Part shown: positions 5,510 through 14,403 of the stretch, one piece after another | How positions within the stretch are numbered: the first letter of the stretch is position 1 | How the letters are laid out: each line of letters begins with the position of its first letter | Assembly (NCBI GenBank): GCA_902787025.1 | Contig: CADAER010000018.1 | Location: 1 to 33,419 of the forward strand | Reading direction: 5' to 3' | From: Oscillospiraceae bacterium | GTDB lineage: Bacteria; Bacillota; Clostridia; Oscillospirales; Acutalibacteraceae | DNA length: 33,419 nt | The notes under the pieces: model-generated | Database searches by the model: none | What the model was told of the DNA's origin: nothing | Seen by the model: the letters and a program-made list of their open reading frames with translations, nothing else | Program-made: the position numbers and the translations under genes

Positions 5510-6241
5510 ATGTCTGTCATATGGAATCCCTGGCACGGCTGCACGAAGATAAGCCCGGGCTGTAAGAACTGCTATGTTTACCGCCTTGACGCCCTTCACG
5601 AAAAGGGGGAGGAGAGCAGTATCTGCAAAAAGACGGGCAATTTCCGCCTGCCCGTTATGAAAAACAGGAGCGGAGAATATAAAGTCCCGACAGGCTCTTA
5701 TATCTACACCTGCTTTACCTCCGATTTTTTCCTGCCCGACGCGGACGCGTGGAGGGACGAGGCGTGGAGGATGATAAAGGAGCGGAGCGACTGCGCCTTT
5801 ATGTTCTACACAAAGCGGATTGACAGATTTTCGCAGTGCGTTCCCGAGGACTGGGGCGACGGATATGACAATGTTATTATCGGCTGCACGGTTGAAAACC
5901 AGGCGATGGCGGACTACCGTTTGCCGATATTCATAAACGCGCCGATAAAGCATAGGAAGGTCGGCATTGAGCCGATGCTTGAGCGGATTGACATTTCGAA
6001 ATATCTTGACGGAAGAATACCGGGCGTTACGGTCGGAGGGGAATCGGGGACTTACGCGAGGCCCTGCGATTTTGACTGGGTGCTTGACATACGCAGGCAG
6101 TGTGTTGAAAACGGGGTTTCGTTTTCATATCATCAGACGGGGTACCGTCTTATCAAGGACGGACGGCTCTATCTTGTTCCGAGAAAGCTTCAGCATTCGC
6201 AGGCAAGGAAAGCGGGTATTGAGTACAGGGTGAAAAAGTAA
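5510..6241 (+). CDS. DUF5131 (phage Gp37/Gp68-like) three-cysteine protein
   Basis: 243 aa from the ATG at 5510, preceded by GGGAGG; an earlier in-frame start at 5459 lies inside the previous gene and is rejected. The N-terminus carries the family hallmark IWNPWHGCTKISPGCKNCY, with C11, C18 and C21 in a C-x6-C-x2-C arrangement that resembles a radical SAM cluster site. The rest is an alternating strand/helix pattern consistent with a TIM-barrel-like fold, with GGESG around residue 179. The family is widespread in phages and bacteria and has no settled function that I know of. Nothing nearby is phage-like, so it is probably a chromosomal housekeeping or accessory gene. Confidence 0.85.
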   Translation: MSVIWNPWHGCTKISPGCKNCYVYRLDALHEKGEESSICKKTGNFRLPVMKNRSGEYKVPTGSYIYTCFTSDFFLPDADAWRDEAWRMIKERSDCAFMFYTKRIDRFSQCVPEDWGDGYDNVIIGCTVENQAMADYRLPIFINAPIKHRKVGIEPMLERIDISKYLDGRIPGVTVGGESGTYARPCDFDWVLDIRRQCVENGVSFSYHQTGYRLIKDGRLYLVPRKLQHSQARKAGIEYRVKK

Positions 6242-6268
6242 CCGCTTACGGTATTTACGGAGGAATAT

Positions 6269-8170
6269 ATGTCGGAAATCATCGCCTTTTTTCTCGTTCT
6301 CGTAACCGCTTTCGGCGGGCTGTTCAATTTTTACAGCCCCGGAAAAGAAACGGAGTTCGGGACGCAATACCCTGTTGAGGAAAGAAATATGGAAAAATAC
6401 AGAGGAATATACTCCTGCGCGGGCGAGTGCGGAGGAGTGCCGACGCTTTTCGTAAACGGCGAGCCTTATCCCGCTGCCGCTTATATGACATATCTTGAGG
6501 AATACAACGACTACGGTCTGTTCGCGGACGCGGGCTACGCGCTGTTCTCGGTTCCCGTTCTGTTTTCGGGCAGATGGATAAGCGCTACGGAGCTTTTCAA
6601 GCCTTTCCACGCGGGAATATTCGACATTAAGGGCGAGCCTGATTTCTCGACTCTCGACGCGTCGGTGAAGAGAATACTCGACGCCTGCCCCGGCGCGTAT
6701 ATCTTTCCGCGTGTAAATATGTCGATGCCGCTGTGGTGGATTGAGGAAAACCCGGACTGCACGGACGGCACGGGAGTGAGGGAATCGCTGTTTTCGGAAA
6801 AATACCGCTCGACAGCGGCGGAAATGCTCAGAGCCGTGATAAATCACATAAACGAAAGCGATTACGCCTCGCATATTGTGGGCTATCAGCTCGCGGGCGG
6901 AAACACGGAGGAGTGGTTTCACTTTGACATGAACGGCGGAGCGTGCGAAAACGCGGAAAAGCCGTTTAAAGAGTATCTTGAAAAATATCATCCCGACCGC
7001 GAATATAAGGGCCTGCCCGATCTGTCCGCTCTTAACGGCAAGGGGCCTTATCACAAGGACGGATATCTCGCGGACTATCTCGAATTCGCGAGCAACGCGG
7101 TGGCGGATGACATCTGCTATTTCGCTTCTGTCGCGAAAAAGGAGACTGGCAACAATGTGGTTGTCGGCACGTTTTACGGCTACTCGCTTGAGGTTACATC
7201 CCCTCTTCACGGCACGCACGCGCTGAAAACGATTCTCGCCTGCGACAATATAGATTTTATCTGCTCGCCGAATTCATATTACGGAGTCAGGAACATAAAC
7301 GCGGACTGGACCGAGATGTATCCCGCTGATTCGGTGCGGCTTCACGGCAAAATCTGTATGCAGGAGTGCGACATAAGAACGCATCTGACGAAGCTGCTCG
7401 CGGACGGCGCTCCCGAATATGACGAAGGGAAAAATATGACGGCTGAGGTCTGGCATCCGCTGAAAAGCAAGGAGCAGACCTTCGCGGCTGTAAGAAAATC
7501 CTTCGGAAGACAGCTCGTGAAGGGCAACGGCTTCTGGTGGTTCGACATGTGGGGCGGCTGGTATGACAGCCCCGACATTATTTCGGAAATGAGTGAAATG
7601 CGGGAGATTTACGTTTCCTCACTTGCGGACAAAAACAGGAAAAGCGTCGCGGAGGTCGCTGTGTTCGCTGACGAGAGCGCTTACAAATATATGACCGCGT
7701 GCGGACTGCGCAACACGGCGTTCGACCGCCGCCTTGAGCTGGGGAATATGGGCGCGCCTTATGATTATTATGATATGAGCGATTTTGAGGCGGTTTACAA
7801 AAACTACAAGGCGATAATTTTCCTTTCGGATTTAAAGACGGAATACCTGAAAAACGCGCTCGCCATCTGCAAAAAGGAGAATATAAAATATATTTCCACC
7901 TCGAATATAAAAACGGAGTTTTCCGCGAAGGAGTTCCGTTCGTTCTGCGAGGCGCGGGGCGTTCACATTTACTGCGAAACGGACGATATTGTTTATATAA
8001 ATGAGAATTTTGCCGTTATTCACGCGAACACCGCGGGCGAAAAGAAGATTGATCCGGGCGGGAAGCGGAAATACTCCGAACTGCTGCGCGAAAACGGATT
8101 GAACGGCGAAGGCGCGGTTCTTACGGTTGAAATGAAGGCGGGGGAGACAAAAATCTTCGCGCTGAAATAA
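6269..8170 (+). CDS. GH42-like (beta-galactosidase-type) TIM-barrel glycoside hydrolase, secreted
   Basis: 633 aa, ATG with GGAGG upstream. Residues 4-21 are hydrophobic, suggesting a signal or anchor. The middle resembles clan GH-A glycosidases: FPRVNMSMPLWW at 146-157, GYQLAGGNTEEW at 205-216 (strand-4 position, candidate acid/base E214 or E215) and CMQECD at 363-368 (strand-7 position, candidate nucleophile E366). After about residue 455 an alpha/beta domain starting VAEVAVFADES looks like the GH42 trimerisation domain. Substrate is not predictable; a beta-galactoside or a related glycoside is the family default. It is followed 19 bases later by an esterase gene, which fits removal of acyl groups from the same glycan. 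Confidence 0.75.
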   Translation: MSEIIAFFLVLVTAFGGLFNFYSPGKETEFGTQYPVEERNMEKYRGIYSCAGECGGVPTLFVNGEPYPAAAYMTYLEEYNDYGLFADAGYALFSVPVLFSGRWISATELFKPFHAGIFDIKGEPDFSTLDASVKRILDACPGAYIFPRVNMSMPLWWIEENPDCTDGTGVRESLFSEKYRSTAAEMLRAVINHINESDYASHIVGYQLAGGNTEEWFHFDMNGGACENAEKPFKEYLEKYHPDREYKGLPDLSALNGKGPYHKDGYLADYLEFASNAVADDICYFASVAKKETGNNVVVGTFYGYSLEVTSPLHGTHALKTILACDNIDFICSPNSYYGVRNINADWTEMYPADSVRLHGKICMQECDIRTHLTKLLADGAPEYDEGKNMTAEVWHPLKSKEQTFAAVRKSFGRQLVKGNGFWWFDMWGGWYDSPDIISEMSEMREIYVSSLADKNRKSVAEVAVFADESAYKYMTACGLRNTAFDRRLELGNMGAPYDYYDMSDFEAVYKNYKAIIFLSDLKTEYLKNALAICKKENIKYISTSNIKTEFSAKEFRSFCEARGVHIYCETDDIVYINENFAVIHANTAGEKKIDPGGKRKYSELLRENGLNGEGAVLTVEMKAGETKIFALK

Positions 8171-8189
8171 CTGTTACGGGGGTGTCGCA

Positions 8190-9380
8190 TTGACACTTGA
8201 AAAACACTTTGAAAACACGATTTTCGCGGCGTTCGACAGGGGCGGACTTGTAAGAGATGAGACTGTCGCTTTCATTTATCCCGGTGAGGAAAAAACGCTT
8301 CTGTCGGAAATTGAGGAAATTGTTTCGGTTCGGTCATCCGACGGAAAAACCGTTTACGGACAGGGGAAGGACTATGTTCTGCGCGGCGGGAAAATAGCTC
8401 TGTCCGAGGGCTCGGCTGTTCCCGTCATCACTCCCGAAGTTTTTTATTCCGACGGCGAGGAGCCGATTTTAAAGGTGCTCAAACCCGACGGGAGCGAGTC
8501 GCCCTGCTATTTCAACGCGACGGGCACGATGGGTAAATATCAGGTGAAGGTTACATATATTCCGCGCGGGCAAAAGCGGATTCTTCCGTCCTGCGACGGC
8601 AGGTTCGGGCGGTTTCTCGGTCTGCTTGAAAGCGGAAAGGATGCGACGGTTTTCTTTCACGGCGACAGCATAACATACGGGGCGAACGCGAGCCTCGTTC
8701 ACAATATTCCGCCTTATCAGCCGTCTTATCCCGTTCTGTTCGTCTGCGCTCTCGCGGAAATCTACGGTTATTCGGTTAAATTCGCCCTGCCCTGCGCGGA
8801 CGGGGCTTACGGCGGTCCTTTCCCCGCTTCACCTCGCGGAAAAAGGGGAACAATCACGCTTGTAAACACCGCGGTGGGCGGATGGACCTCGGAGGACGGA
8901 GTGAACCGTCTCGGCACGCACATTACGCCGCAGGCTGAAAAATACGGCTGCGACCTGTTCGTTCTCGCCTACGGGATGAACGACGGCGGACGCTCCCCCG
9001 GGGAGACCGCCGCGAACTGCGGAAAAATCGCGCGGCATATGCTGTCGATTTGCGAAGGCGCTTCGGTTATGTTTGTTTCGACGATGCTTCCGAATCCCGA
9101 CGCTCTGCACGGCTGGAACGCGAATCAGGCAGTTCAGGAGCCTGAACTCGCGAAGCTTGCCGACAGGCTGAACGGGGAAGGGATTCCCTGCGACACGGCT
9201 AGGGTGACGGCGGTCAGCGCGGAGATTCTGAAAAGAAAGAAATTCATCGACATTACGGGAAACAACATAAATCATCCGAACGATTATTTTTCGCGGGTTT
9301 ACGCCGCTGTTCTTCTGGAGACTCTGCTTGGATATGACTCGGAAATACCCGCCGACAGAAAGCCCTTTGAGGAGGATTGA
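8190..9380 (+). CDS. SGNH/GDSL-family hydrolase (probable carbohydrate esterase)
   Basis: 396 aa, starting at TTG 8190 with GGGGGTG upstream; this non-ATG start is a judgement call. An N-terminal beta-rich domain (about 1-145) precedes the SGNH domain. Block I is FFHGDSITYG with Ser160; block II is NTAVGGW with Gly230-231; block III is AYGMND with N264; near the C-terminus NINHPNDY holds the catalytic His, although the usual Asp three residues before it is Asn here. No signal peptide. The two-domain build is like CE2/CE3-type acetylxylan or related esterases, so removal of acetyl groups from polysaccharides is likely but not proven. Confidence 0.82.
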   Translation: MTLEKHFENTIFAAFDRGGLVRDETVAFIYPGEEKTLLSEIEEIVSVRSSDGKTVYGQGKDYVLRGGKIALSEGSAVPVITPEVFYSDGEEPILKVLKPDGSESPCYFNATGTMGKYQVKVTYIPRGQKRILPSCDGRFGRFLGLLESGKDATVFFHGDSITYGANASLVHNIPPYQPSYPVLFVCALAEIYGYSVKFALPCADGAYGGPFPASPRGKRGTITLVNTAVGGWTSEDGVNRLGTHITPQAEKYGCDLFVLAYGMNDGGRSPGETAANCGKIARHMLSICEGASVMFVSTMLPNPDALHGWNANQAVQEPELAKLADRLNGEGIPCDTARVTAVSAEILKRKKFIDITGNNINHPNDYFSRVYAAVLLETLLGYDSEIPADRKPFEED

Positions 9381-9382
9381 AT

Positions 9383-10930
9383 ATGAAAAACATAATCAAC
9401 ATCATCAACTTTGTGAGAAGCTGCGAGCCGAGGGAGGAGGACGATTCCTACCTTTTCCCGACTCTGGTAAACGAGCTTGACCTGTGCGACAAATACGGCT
9501 TCAAATCAACCGTTCTGTTTCAGTATGACGCGCTGATTGAGCCGAAGTATATCGAGCTTGCCCGCTCTCACGCGGACAGGTGCGAATACGGTCTGTGGCT
9601 TGAAATCACCGAGCCGCACTGCGTTGACGCGGGGCTTCCGTGGAGAGGCAGATACAAATGGGACTGGGAGAATAACGTAAACTATCTTCACGGCTATGTT
9701 CCCGAGGACCGCAAAAAACTCATCGACACGGCTTTCAACAAATTCAGGGAGATTTACGGCGAATATCCCGCGGTTTTCGGCTGCTGGACGATGGACGCCG
9801 TTTCATACAGATATATTGAGGAAAACTACCCCGTTGTTTCCGCCTGCATCTGCCGCGACCAATACGGCACGGACGCAAACACGATGTGGGGAGGCTACTA
9901 TAACGGCGGTTATTACGCGAGTTACAACAATATGCTCTGCCCCGCTTCGGACCGTTCGAGGCAGATGAGAACTCCCGTTTTCCGTATGCTCGGCCCCGAC
10001 CCGCTCAGGCAGTATGACCTGGGACTGGGCGACCCCGAGGCCATTCAGGTTGTTTCGACGATGGAGCCTGTTTACCCGGGGAGCGGCAGCAGCAGAAACT
10101 TTGTGGAGTGGTATTTCCGTGAGAGTTTCAACGGCAAGTGCCTCTCGCACGCCTACGCTCAGTTGGGACAGGAAAACTCGTTCGGCTGGAATCTTATAAA
10201 AAACGGTCTGTCGATGCAGTTTGAGATTCTCGACCGCGAGGTTAAAAAGGGAACTGTGGACCTTATGACTCTGAGCGAGACGGGAAAATGGTTCTCGGAG
10301 AATTTCGAAATGACTCCGCCCGCCGCGATATGCGCCGATTCGGACTATGATAAAGACGGATATAAAACCGTGTGGTTCAGCTGCAAGGATTACCGTATGA
10401 ATATTCTTTATCAGGACGGCAAAGCGTGGATCCGCGATTTTCAGTTCTTCGACGACAATTTCCACGAGAAATGCCTTGACACGGCTGAGGATTTGAGGGA
10501 TTACGCGATATTCAACCTGCCTGTGGCGGACGGTTTCCGCTTCAGCAAGGACGACATAAGAGCGGGCGTTTATGTTTTTAAAGACGGCGAAAAAGCGGCG
10601 CTCGGCGAGAATTTCATTACTAAAACAGACGATGCTGAAAACAGCGCGACCGCGGAAATTCCAGGAAAAGTCCGTTTCACAATGAGCGAAAAGGGAATTG
10701 AAATTTCTCTCGGAGAGGGGCTTTACCTCGGATTTGTTTATCATCCCGATTGCAAGGTTCCCTATACGAAGGTAACGGAAAAGGAGCTGTTTATGCGTTT
10801 CAGGGGCAGGCTCGCGGAGGATTACGCCTATTCGCTCAGACTCGCCTGCGGCGGATTTGAGGAAAAGGACGGTATGATTACGGTTCAGCCCGAAAACGGA
10901 AAGATAGTGTTCAAACCCACCGCGAACTGA
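9383..10930 (+). CDS. Polysaccharide deacetylase-like beta/alpha-barrel protein of unknown function
   Basis: 515 aa from the ATG at 9383, with GGAGG seven bases upstream; a TTG at 9377 overlaps the preceding stop and is rejected. Residues 1-200 have the strand/helix rhythm of the glycoside hydrolase/deacetylase superfamily (IINIINFVRSCEPRE, then a His/Glu-rich WLEITEPHC near 79-87, then FGCWTMDAVSYRY). The C-terminal 150 residues look like a beta-sandwich. No signal peptide. I cannot assign catalytic residues with confidence. Its place directly behind an SGNH esterase and a GH42-like protein suggests a role in processing the same glycan. Confidence 0.6.
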   Translation: MKNIINIINFVRSCEPREEDDSYLFPTLVNELDLCDKYGFKSTVLFQYDALIEPKYIELARSHADRCEYGLWLEITEPHCVDAGLPWRGRYKWDWENNVNYLHGYVPEDRKKLIDTAFNKFREIYGEYPAVFGCWTMDAVSYRYIEENYPVVSACICRDQYGTDANTMWGGYYNGGYYASYNNMLCPASDRSRQMRTPVFRMLGPDPLRQYDLGLGDPEAIQVVSTMEPVYPGSGSSRNFVEWYFRESFNGKCLSHAYAQLGQENSFGWNLIKNGLSMQFEILDREVKKGTVDLMTLSETGKWFSENFEMTPPAAICADSDYDKDGYKTVWFSCKDYRMNILYQDGKAWIRDFQFFDDNFHEKCLDTAEDLRDYAIFNLPVADGFRFSKDDIRAGVYVFKDGEKAALGENFITKTDDAENSATAEIPGKVRFTMSEKGIEISLGEGLYLGFVYHPDCKVPYTKVTEKELFMRFRGRLAEDYAYSLRLACGGFEEKDGMITVQPENGKIVFKPTAN

Positions 10931-10941
10931 GGAGGCAAAAA

Positions 10942-11259
10942 ATGATTATTGAACTTGTTACCTATATCGGCGTGGGAATACTCTGCCTTATCTTTGCCTT
11001 TCTGCTGATTAAAAAACAGAAAATCAATCTCATACACGACTACCATCACAAAAACGTTACCGAAAAAGATGTTCCCGCCTACACGAAACAGATGGGGTTG
11101 GGCCTTCTGCTTATCGGAGCGGGCTGCGTTGTTACGGGAATAATCAATTTCTTCACGAAAAAGCAGTTCGGAATAATTGCGCTTGTCATCGCCTCCGTAG
11201 CGGGGCTGGTTGTTACGAACAAAGCGCAGAAGAAATATAACGGCTCGTGGTTCAGTTGA
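10942..11259 (+). CDS. DUF3784 family small membrane protein
   Basis: 105 aa, ATG with GGAGG six bases upstream. Three hydrophobic helices (about residues 6-23, 52-70 and 74-90) flank a soluble loop with the family pattern KINLIHDYHHKN...DVPAYTKQMG. DUF3784 proteins are common in Firmicutes, and their function is unknown. It lies 11 bases behind the deacetylase-like gene and 13 bases before the next hydrolase, so it is part of the same run. Confidence 0.8.
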   Translation: MIIELVTYIGVGILCLIFAFLLIKKQKINLIHDYHHKNVTEKDVPAYTKQMGLGLLLIGAGCVVTGIINFFTKKQFGIIALVIASVAGLVVTNKAQKKYNGSWFS

Positions 11260-11272
11260 AAAGCGAAACAGT

Positions 11273-11983
11273 ATGAAATACATTAAGTTTATAGTTCCGT
11301 TTGTTCTTGTAATCGCCCTTATATGCTCAGGCGCGGTTTATGTCAACGATTATTACCGCGCGGATGAGAGGGCTGTTGAGGCGCTTGAATCCGACGGCGG
11401 AGCGGCTGTTTCACAGGAGAGTTTCGGCTGGTATTTCGACGGACCGTCAACGGAAAACGCTCTGATATTTTATCCGGGCGGCAAGGTTGAGGAGACGGCT
11501 TACGCCCCTCTGCTTCATAAGCTCGCGAGCGGCGGCGTTGATGTTTTTCTTATCAGAATGCCCGCGCGGCTCGCGTTTCTCGGTATGAACAAAGCGGAGG
11601 ACATAATAAGCAATTTCAACTATGAAAACATATATATCGGCGGTCATTCGCTCGGCGGCGTGGCGGCGGCTTCCTTCGCGGCGGAAAACGGGGACATTGA
11701 CGGCCTTGTTCTGCTCGCCTCATACTCGACGAAGGAACTGCCGGACAATCTGCCCGTTCTGCTGATTTACGGCTCGGAAGACGGCGTTCTCAATAAAGAA
11801 AGTTATGAAAAGAGCAAAACGAATCTGCCCGCCGGTTTTACGGAGGAAATAATCGAAGGCGGAAATCACGCGGGTTTCGGCTCATACGGAGCGCAGAAGG
11901 GCGACGGAAACGCGGCGATAACTCCCGCTGAGCAGGCGGACGGGACGGCTGAAATAATCGAGAATTTCATCACGCGTAAATAG
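11273..11983 (+). CDS. Membrane-anchored alpha/beta hydrolase
   Basis: 236 aa from ATG 11273; the upstream frame overlaps the preceding gene and is rejected, though the ribosome site here is weak, so coupling to the previous gene is likely. Residues 5-23 are a hydrophobic anchor. The catalytic triad can be read directly: S126 in GGHSLGG, D170 in YGSEDG, H199 in GGNHAGFG. The C-terminal GAQKGDGNAAIT segment and overall length match the alpha/beta hydrolase group annotated as family 5 (PF12695-like). Substrate unknown; an extracytoplasmic esterase is plausible. Confidence 0.85.
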   Translation: MKYIKFIVPFVLVIALICSGAVYVNDYYRADERAVEALESDGGAAVSQESFGWYFDGPSTENALIFYPGGKVEETAYAPLLHKLASGGVDVFLIRMPARLAFLGMNKAEDIISNFNYENIYIGGHSLGGVAAASFAAENGDIDGLVLLASYSTKELPDNLPVLLIYGSEDGVLNKESYEKSKTNLPAGFTEEIIEGGNHAGFGSYGAQKGDGNAAITPAEQADGTAEIIENFITRK

Positions 11984-11998
11984 AAAGAGGATTTGCTT

Positions 11999-12424
11999 AT
12001 GTGGGCAATGATTTACCCCGTATTGATAATTGTTTTTTCGAATATTCTTTACAATATCTGCACGAAATCGACACCTAACGAGGTCAACGCCTTCGCGACG
12101 CTGAGTATTACATATCTCATCGCCGCGGCGGTTTCGTTCGCGATATTTTTCATTTCATCAAAGGGGAAAAATATCATTTCGGAATTCGGCAAAACGAACT
12201 GGACGACGTTTGTGCTGGGAGTTGTGATTATCGGGCTGGAGCTGGGATATATCATAGCCTACCGCAACGGCTGGACGATGAACACCGCCTCGGTTACGGC
12301 GAACATCACGCTCGCCGTCGCGCTGATTTTCGTTTCGGCTCTGTTCTACAAGGAAACGATTACGGTAAAGCAGATCGCGGGAATAGTTCTGTGCGCGGGC
12401 GGTCTTGTGCTTGTAAATCTTTAA
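11999..12424 (+). CDS. Half-size DMT/EamA-like transporter (four TM helices)
   Basis: 141 aa from ATG 11999 with AAGAGG upstream; a TTG at 11993 is less likely. Four hydrophobic helices cover almost the whole protein. The C-terminal part, ending ETITVKQIAGIVLCAGGLVLVNL (residues 119-141), with KE before the last helix and a terminal Gly-rich helix, matches a single EamA repeat. Half-size members dimerise to form the transporter, like SMR pumps. Substrate unknown. It is the last gene of the plus-strand run and is followed by a terminator. Confidence 0.8.
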   Translation: MWAMIYPVLIIVFSNILYNICTKSTPNEVNAFATLSITYLIAAAVSFAIFFISSKGKNIISEFGKTNWTTFVLGVVIIGLELGYIIAYRNGWTMNTASVTANITLAVALIFVSALFYKETITVKQIAGIVLCAGGLVLVNL

Positions 12425-12439
12425 TAATTCACATAAAAA

Positions 12440-12464
12440 AAGCGGTGTCGGACAGACACCGCTT
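12440..12464. terminator. Bidirectional intrinsic terminator
   Basis: A perfect 10-bp stem (aagcggtgtc / gacaccgctt) with a five-base loop is flanked by A-rich and T-rich tracts. It lies between the convergent EamA-like gene and the SLC13-type permease gene and can serve both. Confidence 0.85.
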
Positions 12465-12485
12465 TTCGGTTTTTATAGCTTTTTA

Positions 12486-13628
12486 TCAATAGAATTTCCA
12501 CCGCGTGAGCAGGTAGCCGGGGATGACGACGACGGCGAAGAACGCCCACGAAACGAGGGTGAAGGTTTTTATGAATTTTCTGCCGTTGCCCGGATACTCG
12601 CGCACATAGATTCTGTAATTTATGACGGAGGCGAGAGAGCCGATGAGAGAACAGAGACCCGCCGTGTCCGCGCCGTAGATGAGACCCGCGAAATTCTTTG
12701 TGAACGGGTAGAGGACTATTGAGGCGGGAACATTCGAGATAATCTGGCTCAGACCGATAACCCACCAGTATTCGCGGTGGGCGACCTGACCCGACAGGAA
12801 CTCCGCTATTCTTTCGTTGCCCGCTATTGAGGACGAGAAAACGAAGAAGCACAGGAAGGTTATAATCAGCACATAGTCAACGCGCAGGAAGATTTTTCTG
12901 TCCGCGACAAGAAGCGAAGCGACGACAACAATAAGCGCCGCCCACCAGAACTTTGTTCTTGTTATGATGACGAGCATAACAAGGAGGAAAAGCGCGATGT
13001 AAATTATTCTCTGCGGTTTTCTTTCCTTTTTCCAGGGCTCGCTCTCGTGAGTGAAGATGATTTTCTCTTTTATGTTTTTACGGTAAAGGACCAGCACGAA
13101 GACAACGAGCAGAACGGCGCTCATAACAGAGAGAGGCGACATATGAAGAAGGAAACGGGCGAAGCTTATCTCCTTTGCCTGACCGTATAAAAAAAGGTTC
13201 TGCGGAGAGCCGAACGGCGTGAGGAGGGAGCCTCTTATGGCGGCGATGTTCTCCATTGAAATCACGGGCAGGATATACTGTTCACATTCCCCGCTTCTGA
13301 AAAGCAGAATTGTCAGCGGCACGAAGATTATCAGCGAGACGTCGTTTGTCACGAACATCGAGGTGAAGAACACTCCGAAAATCAGGAACAGCGAGAGCGC
13401 CGTTGTCGTGCCGAGCCCCGACGCGAGATTTTCAACGGGACGCAGGACGTTTTCCTTTTTGAAGCCTTCGAGGATGCAGAGCATCATAAAAAGGGTGCCG
13501 AGGGTGCGCCAGTCGATTCCCGCGAGAAAATCCGCTTTGGGCGGCGTTATTATAAGCCCTGCCGCCGCCGCGAGGAGCGACACGGTGAGCATTAAATCCT
13601 TTTTTAAAAAATCAAGAGCTTTTTTCAT
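12486..13628 (-). CDS. SLC13/ArsB-type ion permease
   Basis: 380 aa from the ATG at 13628 (GGAAG upstream); the open frame continues far past this point, but that extension crosses a promoter and the antisense of the next gene. About 10 hydrophobic helices. Features typical of the ArsB/NhaD/SLC13 superfamily are visible: TLGTLFMMLCILEGF early on, FFTSMFVTNDVSLIIFVPL (the xTNxx motif of the first half), a GSLLTPFGSPQNLFLY hairpin, and a second-half SQIISNVPASIVLYPF repeat. These families move dicarboxylates, sulfate, arsenite or sodium; the substrate cannot be told from sequence. It is divergent from the alpha/beta hydrolase gene. Confidence 0.82.
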   Translation of the reverse strand: MKKALDFLKKDLMLTVSLLAAAAGLIITPPKADFLAGIDWRTLGTLFMMLCILEGFKKENVLRPVENLASGLGTTTALSLFLIFGVFFTSMFVTNDVSLIIFVPLTILLFRSGECEQYILPVISMENIAAIRGSLLTPFGSPQNLFLYGQAKEISFARFLLHMSPLSVMSAVLLVVFVLVLYRKNIKEKIIFTHESEPWKKERKPQRIIYIALFLLVMLVIITRTKFWWAALIVVVASLLVADRKIFLRVDYVLIITFLCFFVFSSSIAGNERIAEFLSGQVAHREYWWVIGLSQIISNVPASIVLYPFTKNFAGLIYGADTAGLCSLIGSLASVINYRIYVREYPGNGRKFIKTFTLVSWAFFAVVVIPGYLLTRWKFY

Positions 13629-13680
13629 AGTGAAATCTTCCGGAAAAATTATTTGCGATATTGGAAAAAACAGATTGTAT

Positions 13681-13708
13681 TTGCCGCGGGTATATGCTAA
13701 ATTATAAT
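13681..13708 (+). promoter_or_regulatory. Promoter for the alpha/beta hydrolase-AKR pair
   Basis: -35 TTGCCG (13681-13686), 16-base spacer, perfect -10 TATAAT (13703-13708), start codon 22 bases downstream. Confidence 0.65.
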
Positions 13709-13730
13709 CAAGGACAAAGGCGGTGTTTTT

Positions 13731-14390
13731 ATGTTTATTACCGTAAACGGAGTAAAACTCTATTATGAAAAACACGGTTCGGGCAGACCGCTCATTATGG
13801 TTCACTGCAACAGCATGAGCCATAAAATTTTCAGACGCGCGGTCGGCGTGCTTGAAAAGAGGTTCACGGTTTACTGCCCCGATTCGCGCGATCACGGCAG
13901 GAGTGAAAAGGTCGGGACCCTGCACTATGAGGATATGGCGGAGGATATGTTCCGCTTCATTGAGGCGCTCGGCATTGAAAAGCCCGTGTTCTACGGCTTT
14001 TCGGACGGCGGGATAATCGGGCTTATTCTCGCTTACGAACACCCGGACCTGTTGTCGGCGCTTATTGTAAGCGGAGCGAGCCTCAACCCCGGCAGCACGA
14101 AAGACCTGCCGATGAAATTCTTTAAATTCTGGAGTCATTTCGACAGAAGCGACAAGATGAAAATAATGATGCGCGAGCCTGACATAACAGACGAAATGCT
14201 TGAGGGAATCACCGTGCCTGCCTTTGTGACGGCGGGCGAAAAGGATGTTATAAAGCTTTCGCATACTCAGCACATAGCCGAAAAGATTTCCGGCGCTCAG
14301 CTGAGAATTTTCGAGAAAGAGGGACATTCGGGCTATATTATGAACAGCACGAAAATCGCCGATTATATTCTTTCTGTAATACCTGAATAA
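13731..14390 (+). CDS. Alpha/beta hydrolase (esterase/epoxide-hydrolase-like)
   Basis: 219 aa, cytoplasmic, short for the family because the cap region is small. The fold is clear: HGSGRPLIMVHC strand-turn, DSRDHGRS typical of the family, nucleophile S91 in GFSDGG, acid D172 in AGEKD, and H199 in EGHSGY. Substrate unknown. The ribosome site is GGCGGTG rather than the stronger AGGAGG. The next gene, an aldo-keto reductase, starts 13 bases later, so the two are probably co-transcribed from the promoter just upstream. Confidence 0.88.
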   Translation: MFITVNGVKLYYEKHGSGRPLIMVHCNSMSHKIFRRAVGVLEKRFTVYCPDSRDHGRSEKVGTLHYEDMAEDMFRFIEALGIEKPVFYGFSDGGIIGLILAYEHPDLLSALIVSGASLNPGSTKDLPMKFFKFWSHFDRSDKMKIMMREPDITDEMLEGITVPAFVTAGEKDVIKLSHTQHIAEKISGAQLRIFEKEGHSGYIMNSTKIADYILSVIPE

Positions 14391-14403
14391 ACGGGAGGCA
14401 GAT

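Noticed and set aside
6125..7219. 364-codon minus-strand frame
   Set aside because: Antisense to the DUF5131 and GH42-like genes, with no ribosome site or known motif.
9803..10744. 313-codon minus-strand frame
   Set aside because: Antisense shadow of the deacetylase-like gene.
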